Shown here piece after piece: positions 33,633-46,318 of a stretch of 64,000 nucleotides of DNA. This stretch comes from Emergomyces orientalis. Lineage: Eukaryota; Ascomycota; Eurotiomycetes; Onygenales; Ajellomycetaceae. The stretch lies in the NCBI GenBank assembly GCA_002110485.1, contig MOWL01000047.1, positions 186,001 to 250,000 on the forward strand. Direction: 5' to 3'. The notes beneath the pieces are model-generated. The model saw nothing but the letters and a program-made list of their open reading frames with translations. It was not told the origin of the DNA and did no database searches. How positions within the stretch are numbered: the first letter of the stretch is position 1; each line of letters begins with the position of its first letter. A program made the translations under genes and the position numbers.

Positions 33633-35648
33633 ATGCGGTGGTTGACGAAACGTATTCGAGAATTAAGGTGCACTGCAGTCTACGGGAGTCACCTTCTTGG
33701 CCGTCGATGCCTTTCCTCAAGAGCAACAGCAACAACCCCTCAAGCCTACTCACCAGGATCCTTACTCCTGTCGTCTGACTTTCGGCTTCGGAGTTACCAA
33801 GAAGAATGTATACAGTCTGTTCTCTCATATTTGGGGAAGGGCCATAAGAGGCTAGGCGTTTCGCTGGCGACGGGTAGCGGGAAGACTGTGAGAAACACCT
33901 TTCACATGATTTTGCTCACTGCTAACCTAATCCATTGGTAGGTAATTTTCACGCAGCTGATCGATCGCATTCCACCCCGCGATGAAATCGCGAACCAAAC
34001 CCTTATTCTGGTCCATCGAAAAGAACTAGTCGAACAGGCAGCGAAACATTGCATGCTTGCGTACCCAGGGAAGACCATTGAAATTGAAATGGGAAATAGC
34101 CACGCAACAGGAACAGCGGAAATAACCATAGCCTCAATCCGCAGCCTCCTTTCAAAAGGGCGAATTGAAAAGTTTGACCCGGAGAGATACAAACTCATTT
34201 TGGTGGATGAAGCACACCACATCGTGGCTCCGTCATACAGAGAAGCTCTTGGATATTTCGGATTGAATGAAGTGTCTGAAGGTTCTCCGGCCCTTGTTGG
34301 CGTGTCGGCAACTTTCTCGCGGTTCGATGGACTAAAGCTGGGAGCTGCGATTGACCATATCGTCTACCATAAAGACTACATCGATATGATTGGAGAAAAG
34401 TGGCTTGCTGATGCTGTCTTCACGACAGTGAATTCTAGAGCAGACCTCTCCAATATTTCGAATGCGCCGAATGGCGACTTTCAGACCGGTCAACTATCAG
34501 CTGCAGTTAACACTGACACAATAAATGACATTACCGTCCGAGCTTGGCTCTCTAGGGCTAGGGAGAGGAAATCAACTCTAGTTTTTGGAGTCGACATTGA
34601 CCATGTCAAATGCCTTACGGAGACGTTTCGTAAATTTGGCATCGATGCGAGATATATCACCAGCCAAACTCCCAAAGATTTCCGGACTGATGAACTAGAA
34701 GCTTTCCGGAACCAAGAATACCCAGTTTTGGTGAATTGTGGGCTTTTTACAGAGGGAACAGATATCCCTAATATTGATTGTGTGCTTCTTGCACGCCCCA
34801 CGAGATCTAAAAACCTTTTGATCCAAATGATTGGGAGAGGATTAAGGCTATACCCAGGGAAAAAGAACTGTCATATTATTGATATGGTTTCTTCTCTTGA
34901 TACTGGTGTTACCAGCACACCTACCCTATTTGGCCTTCACCCGGATGAAGGACTTGATGAAACCAAGTTGGAAGACATCGATAAAATCAGAGGCCGCGAG
35001 AGTGATGCCTTAAAATCAAAATCGAAGCCTTCCATAACCTCCGCGGATCAAGTTACTATTGACTTTACTGATTATGATTCGGTACATGATTTACTCCAGG
35101 ATACTTCAGGCGAAATGCATATCCGCTCGCTTAGCAAAAATGCTTGGGTATCAGTCAGCCCTGATCGATACGTGCTGAATGCTCCATCTGGGAGAATCAC
35201 AATCACCAAGGACGACGCAGGCTTGTACTCGGTATCTCATGTTAAAGCCTTGAGCCCTACTCTCCATTCCAAAAGCCCGTTTAGCCGCCCTCGAGAGATT
35301 GCTTCGTCACTTGAATTGGCCCAAGCAGTGCACGCCGCCGATACGCTGGCTAGCCGTATTTTTCTCCCAGTTTTTGTCGCTACATGGCAACCATGGAGAA
35401 AGAAATATGCTAGTCATGGCCAGATCGCGTTTCTCAACAAGCATCTTCCATTCGACAATCAGATTAAGCCGGGGGACATCACGAAAGGTGATGCGGCCGA
35501 TATGATCACGAAGGTTAAGCACGGGGCCAAGGGCCAGTTCAAGAACATAGTCGCCGTAAAGCGGCGTTTGGGCCGAGAAAAGGCTAAGGAATCTAGGCTG
35601 GAAGAGCTGAAGAGCAGGGAAGAAGTGAAAGTTGGTCCACTCAATTAG
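33633..35648 (+). CDS. IRC3: Mitochondrial DEAD/DEAH helicase Irc3
   Basis: Superfamily 2 helicase needed for mitochondrial DNA maintenance in yeast. Two exons: 33633-33887 and 33942-35648; 653 aa. The N-terminus (MRWLTKRIRELRCTAVYGSH) is basic and fits a mitochondrial presequence. Q-like motif RLRSYQEECIQSVLSYL; Walker A ATGSGKT is completed exactly at residue 85 where the intron falls, followed by VIFTQLIDRI. Motif II is DEAH (174-177), motif III GVSATFSRFD, and motifs V/VI are EGTDIPNID and QMIGRGLRLYPGK. The C-terminal extension (about 450-653) has no recognised domain and ends in a basic region. The 54-nt intron has donor GTGAGA and acceptor GGTAG. It is divergent from the Rrn5-like gene. 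Confidence 0.92.
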
Positions 35649-36130
35649 ACTTGTGTTTGGTTTCTCTATCCAGCTGATTTTTGCGCTGTGTAAATATGAT
35701 ACCCATGTATAGTAATTGTATGTATATATAATTAGACTCGAATATGCCTAGAAGACTTTGGGAATATTTACAGAATTCCCTCTTTATTAAGATGTGCTCT
35801 AATATATCATAGAGATGCTCTACTTTTGTACCTAAGGAATCTGATGTTTGGGAGAGTTTTGGTGCTATCCGTGCTGGTCCGTGCGCCCTCCCATCCCAAA
35901 AAAAAAGGTTTGCGTTTTTTTCTCCCTCCATCGAGCTCCTTATCACAACCTCCTTTTTTTTGATCCTTTTCTGTATTTATTTCTTCTCGGTGCTCCCCTC
36001 CCCTCCCCTCCCTTCCCCTCTCCCCTCCCCCTTTTTCCCCTTCTTTCTCTCAAACCTGGCTTCCTTTCCGCAATTTCCGTGGGCTTGTGCTCTGCCGTGA
36101 TCGAGTCCCGGAGGAGTGCGCGTCCTTCAA
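35649..36130. other. Promoter region of BST1
   Basis: 3' UTR of IRC3 then a strongly pyrimidine-rich leader (35990-36040, CCCCTCCC-type repeats), typical of fungal promoters. Confidence 0.6.
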
Positions 36131-39100
36131 ATGCAAAGGCGCCCCTCCAGCTCTCATAAACCCGATCAGCCGCATACAGTTTTTGACGCTGCGCCCGCAA
36201 GGAGAAATGGACCTGCTATTGATGATGATACATGCCATCTATTTATCCCGCAGATGAACCAGCCGAAAGCGACAAATTTAGATAGTGGGGAGCTATCCAA
36301 TTCATCCCCGTTCACCACCACCCCTGGATTTGCAGGCAGTAGTAGAGCGCGAACGACCCACTCGAACGTCACGATTCCACAAGAAGCCGCCATGCCATTT
36401 GAATCGCAAACGTTTTCGCCAACAATAGATAACTCAATGGAGGGCCAAAGTCTACGGAGATCTCGGGCGCGAAGTCCGTGGTCATGTTCCCTCCTGACAT
36501 TGTCCCTGACGTTCCTGAGTGCCCTCGCTTTTTTCGGGATCGTCCACTCCTACATGACCCATCAGATCGACCCACAAGGCTGCAAAACACCTCGAATGAT
36601 GCCCACCTATATTAAACTTATTGGATTCGATACCGAACATACCCGTTTCGCGAGCAAATATGGTCTGTACCTTTATCGGGAGCGTTCAGTTGACGAATAT
36701 AGTGAACAAGATATCGGGGTATGGTGTAATTTTTTTCTTTCTATTCCTTTTTCTTTTTCTCTTCTGGCTTCTTGTATATCGGGGGATTTCAGGCGTCACT
36801 AAATGCTAACTATTGGAGCAGCTTAGGGGTGTGCCGGTGTTGTTTCTTCCTGGAAATGCTGGTAGTTACAGGCAAGGACGGTCCTTGGCTTCGGAAGCCT
36901 CGTTATATTTCCGAGATGTGATAAGCCATGATCAGGAGAAACTCAATGCAGGAGCACGAAGTTTAGATTTCTTTATGGCGGATTTCAACGAGGATATGGC
37001 CGCGTTTCACGGCCAAACGTTACTCGACCAGGCGGAATACGTGAACGAAGCTCTAGCCTATATACTCTCTCTCTATCATGACCCTAGACGCCCAGGAAGA
37101 GACCCAAATCTCCCAGACCCTAGCTCCGTGATTCTAATTGGTCATTCGATGGGTGGGATTGTTGCTCGAACGGTGCTTACAATGTCGAATTACCAGGCGA
37201 ATTCGGTAAACACGATCATCACAATGTCAACCCCCCACGCCCGGCCTCCAGTATCGTTCGACGTAGATGTTGTTCGTACCTACAAGCAGATAAACGATTA
37301 CTGGCGTGAAGCATATTCTCAGAAATGGGCCAACAACAATCCACTGTGGCATGTTACTTTAATATCTATCGCTGGAGGGGGTGGGGATTCTATTGTTCCT
37401 TCTGACTATACCAGTCTATCGTCCCTTGTTCCAGAAACCCATGGATTTACTGTATTCACCTCCACTATACCAAATGTTTGGACCGGGATGGATCATCTTT
37501 CGATCGCTTGGTGTGATTCGTTCCGGAAAGTAATTATTCGCTCACTCTTCGACCTGGTGGATGTTAGACGGTCATCCCAAACGAAACAGAGAGCTGAAAG
37601 AATGAGTGTATTTAAGAAATGGTACCTCACCGGGATGGAAGCTATATCTGAAAGAACGCTTCCTCAAAAAGGTCAATTTTCCATATTAAGCCATTACGTT
37701 AATTTTTCCATACTTACAGTTTCCACAGATCCTACTACACTCTTGACTTTAGAAGATAATACGAACTCGATTCTCTCCCAAGGGCAGCGGCTAGTTTTGC
37801 GCAACTTTGGTAGCCATCAGTTACCCGAAGCGCATCTTCTTCCCGTTCCGCCTCAGGGAGCTTCAGGGAAAAAGTTTACCCTCCTGACAGATCAAGCTAT
37901 CGATCCTCCTGGTGGCAATGGGAAGCTAGAAGTCTTGTTCTGTAGCGTCTTTCCTTTACGAGCCGGTCATTCGGCTGCACTCCTATCTCTCATCATGGAT
38001 CTGTCCGGCGGTAGTGCAGGTTCCACTCGACTGGCATGCAAGAGTGCTGTGGAGGATGCAATAAATCTTCCTGCATCGACACGCTCATCTAAATTCGCTT
38101 TCGATGATGCGACTCCATTTTCATATTTACAATATAACTTTGAGGACCTGGTGGAGCATCAGTTTGTGGCCGTTGTTGACAAAGCTACCAAGCTTTCCCC
38201 CGGCTGGCTGGTTGCGGAATTTTCAGACAGCTCTGACGCTCTCATCCAAACAAAAGTTGGGTTGGGGCGCCTGTTGGGTGCGGGACTTAATATTCGACTT
38301 CCCGCAGAACGACCAATGTTAACCGAAGTGAAAATTCCTGCTTTGCACTCGAGCCTCCTAGCTTACAAGCTGAGAGTCGGGAAGCAGCCGTGTGGCGAAC
38401 CTGCTGAGCTTTTTACCCCCCTTCTACGACAGTATATATCGGAACCGCATGAATCGAAGTATTTCGTCAATGTCAAAGAAGCTGATATTAATTTACATGG
38501 AGTTGCACCCTATATGCCTCCACACCTTCGGGAACGTAATGCTATTCGTGGGATTTCGTTCCAGCTTTGGTCTGATCCTAGCTGCAATGCCTCAATGGAG
38601 CTTTCATTGCGTGTGGACATTATTGGTAGCATGGGGAAACTTGCCATGCGATATCGTACGGTGTTTGCGGCACTCCCGCTTCTGGTTATTGCACTTGTTC
38701 TCCGGAAACAGTTCCAGATATATGACACAACAGGTTTGCCCTCCAACTACTACTTTAGAGTACTTTGAACATATTCTGACGTTATTAGGCGTTTTCATCC
38801 CTTTCTCGGAGGCCCTGGATCTTTGCCTTCAATTTTCATTACCACTCTTATTCGTCGTGCTGACATTTGTTGCAACGTCTTTGGCAACATCGAACGCAGG
38901 GATAGACAACACGGATGAAGTATTAACAGATTGGCGATCGAATTCCACCGAATCTGTTATAGATTTCACGAGAAACGATTTACTTTTGGGATCTCAAGAT
39001 ACCTTTTTCTGGTTCTTGGTCCCATTGTTTGGTCTCATCAGCATCGGATTATGCGTTGTGGTAAATTACGTTGTTATGGCGTTGATTTACGCGCTCTCTA

Positions 39101-39994
39101 CAATCCGTAGAGTTTTGATATCACGCCGAGGATACATAAAGCATGATGATCCGAGGTAAGCTGATTCACAACAACAGCCACAACACTAAGTCGTGACTTG
39201 AATATAGTGCTGACTTACCCTTAGACCCGCCGCCATTTACCCATCACTTTCCCCGAGACAAAGGATGATCAATTCCGCTGTTTTACTATGTTTCGTGGCA
39301 ACCATCATACCATATCAGTTCGCGTATATAGTAGCATGCATTGTACAGTTAGCAACCTGCGTGCAGACATTGCAATATGCGAGAGAGACGGTGAGCAACT
39401 CCCAAGTCGCGCTTTTCATTTGAGACTTATTAGCTGACATTGATACATGAGAGCAGAAGTCGGATTCGCAGTATAATTTCTACAACTACGTTCATTCAAT
39501 CTTCATCCTCATGCTATGGATACTACCAGTTAATGTCCTTGTGTTTGCAGTTTGGGTTCACAACCTTGCTGTCCATTGGTGGACGCCATTCTCGTCCCAT
39601 CACAATGTCTTATCTATAATGCCATTTATACTTCTTGTGGAAACCCTCACAAATGGGAATATGATCCCAAGAATAACCTCAAGGTACGTTGTATCAGCAT
39701 ACTTTTGTTGGCTGCTTTTTGTTGTGTTCAACACTAACGTCTTTTTGCCAACACAGATTGCGACATATCACATCCGCCCTCTTTGTTATCCTCGCCGTAT
39801 ATGCCGCGCTCTACGGCGTGACGTACGCCTACCTCCTCCATCACATTGCCAATGTAGTCACTGCGTGGCTAGTTGGCGTACATTTTACCAGCAGCGGTTT
39901 CTCACTTCGGAATTTAAACCAAGCGCTTGAAGGCTCGGGCTTTGGAGACGACGGAACCCCGGGAACTGATGGTCATATTAAAAAGCTCCCTTAG
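36131..39994 (+). CDS. BST1: GPI inositol-deacylase (Bst1/PGAP1 family)
   Basis: ER membrane lipase that removes the acyl chain from the inositol of GPI anchors, needed for ER exit and quality control of GPI proteins. Six exons: 36131-36718, 36822-38733, 38789-39155, 39225-39390, 39457-39683, 39757-39994; 1165 aa, normal length. A transmembrane anchor lies near residues 115-138 (SCSLLTLSLTFLSALAFFGI), followed by the lumenal lipase domain with GHSMGG (catalytic Ser305) after VPVLFLPGNAGSYRQG. The C-terminal third is multi-pass membrane. Junctions give SEQDIG-LRGVPVLF, YDTTG-VFIPFSE, HDDPR-PAAIYPSL, ARET-KSDSQYNF and RITSR-LRHITSA. The first ATG was chosen; a downstream in-frame ATG (MNQPKATN) is a possible alternative start. 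Confidence 0.95.
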
Positions 39995-41439
39995 ACGGAT
40001 GTTTTATATTTAACCCCCTTTTTTAACCGCTTCTCTAAGCGAACAGCTGGCATTTGACGGCGTTTTTTTATCTTTTTGGGTCTTTTTTATTTTTATTTTT
40101 AGTTTTTCATTCCCTGTCCGTGTGATTTTTATAATTATTATTCTTTACCTGGCGTTTTAATTATTTATATCCCTTTTATTTTCTACGGTTTGTACGAGGG
40201 ATGATATCCCAGCTAGACTCCGCATATTTTTGTTCTTTTCTTGCTTTCTTCCTTTTGCGTTTTTCACATTTATTCCCCCAGTGTCCTTTTCATAATACTT
40301 ATATCCCTCTTTCTTACATGAGAACATGTTTGTTTTTATTGCTGTTTGTTTACTCCCTTTTATTTCTTAGCGCCGGCGAGGCGGCACCTATGTACCTGTA
40401 CATTTTTCTTATTCGTTATTAAACTGTATGACCTACATGGATGGTATTTTATTTCTGCCTAGTCGTGGCTCATCCGTCTTTTTGGCAGCTTTTTTTTGTT
40501 CTGTTTTCTTGTTGATGGATGGTTGGAGAATCTTTTTATTTCTGTGTATGGATTCATCCTCGTCCCCATAACCCTGTTTACCATCTTGTTGCCGCCGTTG
40601 TTAACCCTGGTTTGAGACTGGTATATATAGGTAAATATACATACACACAATATTATAGATAGTTATAGCATTCTGATTGTATTTTTTTAATACAAGAATA
40701 TCACTTTTTAATTCTATCTGTTAGTGAAGGGTGAGGTAGTTCCGCGTGTTTTCTGTTCTCATCTTGAGCGTCAAACGACATGAAGCTATACATAGCTTGA
40801 AGCTTGATATCAAAATATTGTTGCCTCAATTTTGAAAGGTAGGTAGGGCGGCCTGTCAGATTTTGCGCTTACCCTAATAGGGCAGGCAATCTTGTGTGCA
40901 GGTGGGTACTTCGGAGCGAGTGCCAATGGGCGTAAAAGATTTTTTTCCGTTTTGCTCACTGCGTAGTTGAAGCCTTACGAATAATGCCTGGCACCCCCTT
41001 GTACGGCTCCCCAACTGGGAAAGAGTGGGGCCTCTAATCATTCCAGACCAGGCCAATATTCCCCTGTCGAGGGCGGAGAGATTTTCACACTAGAAATTTC
41101 ATATGAACCAGATAGTCGGTTACAGTACGGCCTTGGCTACTTTGAAGCTGCGCTTTGCACTTGCCCCAAAATTAATTGACGGCAGACGTAGTAGTAGGTG
41201 TAGAGGGAAAACGATCTCTGTATTTGTCCCAAAGAATAAAATTGATAAAAATGAAATGTAGAACTGAATTGGCATAAAAAGATCGAACTGAGATGAGAGG
41301 TATTATAAACATTACATGCATCGATGCGTAGGTATCTTGGAAACAAGGACAAGAGAATATTCGAAAACACACAAAACCCGTGCCACAAAGGCAGAGCAGA
41401 GAAAGGAGAAATGCAGAGACGGAGTTGGAGGCAAACACG
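39995..41439. other. Convergent intergenic region
   Basis: 3' UTRs of BST1 and the NmrA-like gene; T-rich at 40040-40350. No gene is supported. Confidence 0.6.
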
Positions 41440-42243
41440 CTAACTAGTCAATGTCACTTTCTCGCCCAACCACTTCTCCCCACCCCCCCTAATGACCTCC
41501 TCAAAAATCCACTCCCCAACATCCGCCCGCTGGATGGAGTGCCCCAAGGCAGGCTTCACCTCCGTCCCGACGTTCAACGTCTTCCACCCTTTTCCACTAG
41601 CGATGGAATGATCACCAGTCAACAGCGTCGGGCGCACAGCAATGACGCTTCTCAGAAGTCGTTTGGAGGGAGCATCCAGGCCTCCAAAGAGCACCTGCTC
41701 CATCTTTTTTTTGTCTGCATGTGGGACACCGAGGAAGACGTACACAGGGTGGAGGAGGTACGGTACATCTCCCGGTCCAGACGAGATGCCTGTGGTGGAG
41801 ACAGCCACGAAGAGGGGTTTTTCCTTTTCAGTGGCTGTGGATGGTTGCAGTGCTTCCACGGCGGATAAGATGGCATTAGTGGCCTTTTCGCAAATGTTCG
41901 GGTTATCGAGGGTGACAGGTCGAGGCGAAAATTTCAGTTTGGGCGTTCCACCCAGTCCAGATATTATGAGTGGGACCATTTTGCCATTGTTTCTCTCTGG
42001 AGAGATAGTGCGCTTGACCGCTTCAACGTCTGTTGCATCCCCTTGGATGATTGTTAAATTATTGTCGATTGTTGCTTGGTCAAGCCCCTGTGATAGGAGT
42101 TGGGCTTGTAGTTTTGAGGGGGTGCGGGCGAGTGCGCTGGCTTTGTATCCATTCTTGAGAGCATGAGTGAGGCAGGCATTTGCGCAGCCACCAGTTGGGC
42201 CGAAGAAGGCAATATTAATCGAGTTATCTGTAAAGGAAGACAT
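41440..42243 (-). CDS. NAD(P)-binding Rossmann (NmrA-like) protein
   Basis: Single exon, 267 aa, starting MSSFTDNSINIAFFGPTGGC. The N-terminal beta-alpha-beta with GPTGGCANACL is the dinucleotide-binding loop of atypical short-chain dehydrogenases (GxxGxx(G/A)). The later TIIQGDATDVEAVKR segment fits the acidic position after beta-3/4 and ISGLGGTPK replaces the usual NAG-type loop. The family (NmrA-like, PF13460 type) includes redox sensors and oxidoreductases; the canonical YxxxK active site is not evident, so catalytic activity is doubtful. The next gene on this strand, a laccase, is 1.7 kb away; no functional link is implied. Confidence 0.88.
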   Translation of the reverse strand: MSSFTDNSINIAFFGPTGGCANACLTHALKNGYKASALARTPSKLQAQLLSQGLDQATIDNNLTIIQGDATDVEAVKRTISPERNNGKMVPLIISGLGGTPKLKFSPRPVTLDNPNICEKATNAILSAVEALQPSTATEKEKPLFVAVSTTGISSGPGDVPYLLHPVYVFLGVPHADKKKMEQVLFGGLDAPSKRLLRSVIAVRPTLLTGDHSIASGKGWKTLNVGTEVKPALGHSIQRADVGEWIFEEVIRGGGEKWLGEKVTLTS

Positions 42244-43980
42244 TGTGCTGAAAAATGTGGAGTCAGGATAGAAAGACGTCTTCTGCAATTGGTTTATGGC
42301 TTTTGGAAAACCAGTCAACAGTAAAATAAAAAAAGGCACTTGATAAACGCAAGTTTATTTATTTATTTTTTTGGAAATTTGAGGGAATGCCCAGGAATGG
42401 TAGGAAATAGTGTTCGCTTCCACAATTGTTATTTTAGAGATTTCAAGCGGGAATGCGAAGAGCTTATATAGCTTGCGCATTCGCTTGAGGTGACGTAGCG
42501 GAGACTCGAATAAACAAGCCTCTGGGTTGCTTGGGTTAGCCCGATCGAATTGCGGATAAAATATGGAACCGGCCAAGCTGCGCCTTGGAGCTCGGAGCCT
42601 TTAGTCGGAGGCAGCAAGATTTCCTCTGCAAAGGGAAGGATCCGTACAGGCAGCAGGTTGCTGGCGCGTGCTAATCCCGCACTGGGGAAAGCGCCGGGGC
42701 CATGATCCCCCGACCACGTGATTTCTTTAGTTGTTGCGTTGGCCCGATTTGGGCCCGATTTGGACCCAGTAGGATTGAAATGAAACTGTTAACTTGGGGA
42801 TAGCACCACGCTGCGAATGAGCGGTTAAATTGGCCATCACCTGTGGTTAAAAGCCAACCCAGTTCTTCCTAATTCATTCGATAATTACCTTCGTGCACCA
42901 AGCACCCCCTTCCGGGAGCACTCCCAATTAAAACGTGTTTGACATCGTGGAAACGATTTCAGCAAATATCTACATTTCAGTGGGCTAGACATGTCGATAT
43001 CCAATGTATCATCGCCTCTGAGCTCGAAATTTCGTGTTTAGCGCAATGTAGTGTACCTTCACACACAGCTCCCGATTCTCCCCATCATGCATAGAGAATT
43101 TGGTTGGGCTCCTAAAGATTCGAGGAGGATACGTCCGTACACTCCACGGCAGGTCGGAGAATGTGCGTTAGGTGCATGAGTATCGGTGTGGCCCGTCGGA
43201 GTAGAGGTCGTGGGACCAACGCAGATTGAGCTTACGAACCCGAAATTCATTAATTGTCCAATTGCATGTGTGGGGCCCTTTCCAAGGTTCGGTTGTTGCT
43301 TTCCTGTCTCGTCATCGCCCCGTAGAACCGGGACGAGACTATTTAGACTAGACTGGAGCTTAAGTGAGGGAAAGCTTGAATAGAAACTAAAACGATCGAC
43401 TGGATCGACAAAATTAAGCCATCCGCAAAGACCCCAGGAGGACCCTGCTATCTTTGGTTTTAGAAAGGCCCGGCGATGTGGACAGTTATCGAGTTGACTA
43501 GGAGTGATGCAGGACCGTTTGTGACACTGGATGGTGAATATTCACCCATGGATATTTTTTAGAAGACCCTTGCACTTAGTGTGTGTCAGATATGCTTTGC
43601 AGTTTGCCAGTAGCAATTGAATATATTCCGATCAGTAAGCCGAGCATCAGTGACCTTTGATCGGAAATTGTAGCAGAAACATATAAAATATGGAGGAGAT
43701 AAATATGGTAATATGTGAATATGTGAATAAATTGAATGAAATGAAAGAGGGCACATTGGAAACAGTGTCAATATTATCAACTATAAATCCAAAATACATC
43801 AACAAACAAAATGCCAATGGTGGGGAAAGGCACCCTTTACCTACTCAACTTAGCGTTCCCATGAACTTGTCCCTACCGCATTAATCCATTTATTATAAAG
43901 AATATTATAACAAAAATAAAAAGAAAATGGTATCGCAAATATATCCTCGTGACGATGTCCTGTATATTTCCACTCCTGTT
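42244..43980. other. Intergenic region between NmrA-like and laccase genes
   Basis: Contains the promoter of the NmrA-like gene, a CACGTG at 42715-42720, direct repeats CCCGATTTGG near 42747-42766, and the laccase 3' flank. No gene is supported. Confidence 0.5.
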
Positions 43981-46318
43981 CTAAATTCCGGAATATTCTT
44001 GTTGATATATAGCCTCATTCAAGATGTAGTCGGTCCATCGCGCGCATGTATTTTGCCAGGTGTGAGGGATGTTGAGTGTTGATGCGATATCTGAGCGACG
44101 TTCGAGAAATTGAACAGCGAGCCCTTCGTGCGCATGCCATGCCTAACGATGAGAGAGTAAACCCCCAGAGGGTCATTTTGTTAGACATCATTGAGGTTAC
44201 ATGTAGTATGTGGCATTGCGCAAAATTTGGAGGAATGAAGGCAAAGGAGGCCTTAACTTACGATGTGACAATGAGCTAACCACGCACCAGGGTTATCTGT
44301 CGGAAATGCGATGGCCACCCACCCACGATCTGGCAACATAACAACATCTCGGCGAGGTGGGTTCTTGAAGTTGAGTCGTTCGGGCCCGGGGAAGTCGCCT
44401 CGCCCCGTACCGAGAATGGAAAAGTCATGACCATGCAGGTGGATGGGATGTGGAACATTGACAATACTCCCAAAAGCAGCTTGGATGATCCAGTATGTCC
44501 ACTGTGAATAGAGGTTACTAGTGTGCATGTTGGGAGAATGTGCTCACAATGAAGAAAAAAATGGGGTGAAGTGTGTTGAGGCGGAGACATACCACATTCG
44601 CTTCCGGTAATTCGATAAGGTTCAACTTTGGGGGGTAGCTTGTATTGCAATCAAGGACGTATTGAAGAGTAGGATATTCCCAGTCTGTTTCAATAGGCAT
44701 TCCGTTTATCTTCCAGTGGACGATGTTTTGGCCGGGAGAACTAACTTCGGCATCGAAAGTCACGTTAAGGTCTGTTACGTGTTGAGTGAAATGTTCTGAT
44801 GGAACATCAATTGGGACGAATGGAACAAGACTCTGTTCGTCATCACAGCATTGCGTGTAATTGCTCGCGGCCGAGGTGGGCTCCGCTTTTGGGTCAGCGC
44901 CTTCGTATCTGAAAATACTTTTAATCTTTCCGTTCATTGCGTTTTCACCACATCCTCTTTGAACTTCAGCTCTAAACCAGTAGTTGTCGATCTCCTGGTC
45001 AGCATGGATGATAACATCATAGCGTTGCCCTGTTACCCCGTTAGCTAGTGGAATGAGTAAAATTTATAAACTTCATGGATTACATACCGATTGCAATGAA
45101 CAACCAGTCAGTCTCGTATGGAATTATCGGAACAAAGTCGCTTGAAATTACTGTGAACAGGTGATTGTCTAAATGAACTTTGAAATAATTGTCCACTGAT
45201 GTATTTATTAATCGTAGCAGGTATGACTTCCCCTTTTTTATTGTGTTTTCGTGGTATTTTCCCCCGCCGTTTGCGTTCACCATTGTGCCATTAATCAGAC
45301 CATTATCAGCAACAGGTGGAATGCCAATAAGTGCGTTTTGCCATGCAGTGCGGTAATACCAGTCTTGAATAGACATCGTTCCCAGATCGATATCATAGTT
45401 AGCTGAAGCTGGGCCTGAGATCACAATGGCCCCTAAAACACCATCGCCGTACCTGCGCAATTTTACTTTAAGCAACCAGAGCCTGAGGTGATATTAGGAA
45501 ATAGGAGACCCACTGTACGGTATGATGGCTATGATACCACGATGTCCCATATTGGGTACATTTAAATTCGTACGTTTTTGTATCTCCGGGAGGAATAGGG
45601 CCTTCGCATCAAGAGTTAGCTAGTTGTGGAACACCGATATCGGCCATCGGCTACATACATTCTGTGACCCCGTTTGTGCCGTCTTGATGGCTAGTATGCT
45701 TTTGACGAATTCCATGCCAATGTATGCTTGTTCTGCACAACCCGGCAGTCATTAGTCAATTCAAGGTCAGTTTGTTTTAAATGGCCCTTATTACCCACCC
45801 ATTATCTTGCAGATTATTTTTCACATGGATTCGAAGAGTATCGCCCCAGTCTGCAAATATTATATTAGTCAGGAACGGAACTCCGTAACTGCAGAGATGT
45901 CGTCGTACCCGCTCTAATGGTCGGACCAGGAAACTGCCCATTTATCGCGAAGACTAGCCTTTCAAAGCCGTCAGGGGCCAAAGTTGTATTGCTTATTTCA
46001 AGATGATACTAATGACGACAGAGTCAGCAACCAGGCTTTGTAGTTTGTGTCGAACAGAGAGCGCCGAACCTCCACCACTTTTCCGGTATCTGGCCATCTG
46101 ACGCCAAAATTTGTGGTGATATCAAAACCTTCGCCCCAGCAGGTTCGGTTCGTAGGACTGTTTTTGCAATTTTTGTCCGACACATATCCAGGTGGACCTT
46201 TCTCGGGAACGGGAGCATATAGATTTGACTGAGCGGCACATATTGACGAGCCTAAAAGTATCCAAAAGAAGGAAAGGATTATTGACAAGGATGTAGTTTC
46301 ATTCTTTCGCGAAGTCAT
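43981..46318 (-). CDS. Secreted laccase (ascomycete multicopper oxidase)
   Basis: Extracellular or wall-bound phenol oxidase. Nine exons: 46318-46070, 46008-45909, 45850-45799, 45732-45659, 45601-45514, 45452-45088, 45044-44593, 44501-44262, 44142-43981; 593 aa, intact. Signal peptide about 1-30 (LSIILSFFWILLGSSICAAQ). All four copper motifs are present: HWHG (138-141), WYHSH (180-184), HPIHLHGH (478-485) and HCHIAWHAHEGL (537-548). The residue ten after the type-1 Cys538 is Leu548, the axial position. The mature N-terminus has the asco-laccase NRTCW motif, and the loop DGTNGVTECPIPPGDT is typical. The C-terminus ends YSGI, resembling the DSG(I/L/V) plug of ascomycete laccases. Small exons are confirmed by phase and family sequence. 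Role could be pigment synthesis or lignin/phenol oxidation. Confidence 0.93.

Noticed and set aside
35843..36130. Possible uORF or non-ATG N-terminal extension of BST1
   Set aside because: The leader is pyrimidine-rich, the in-frame upstream codon is GTG, and the ATG at 36131 already gives a family-length protein.
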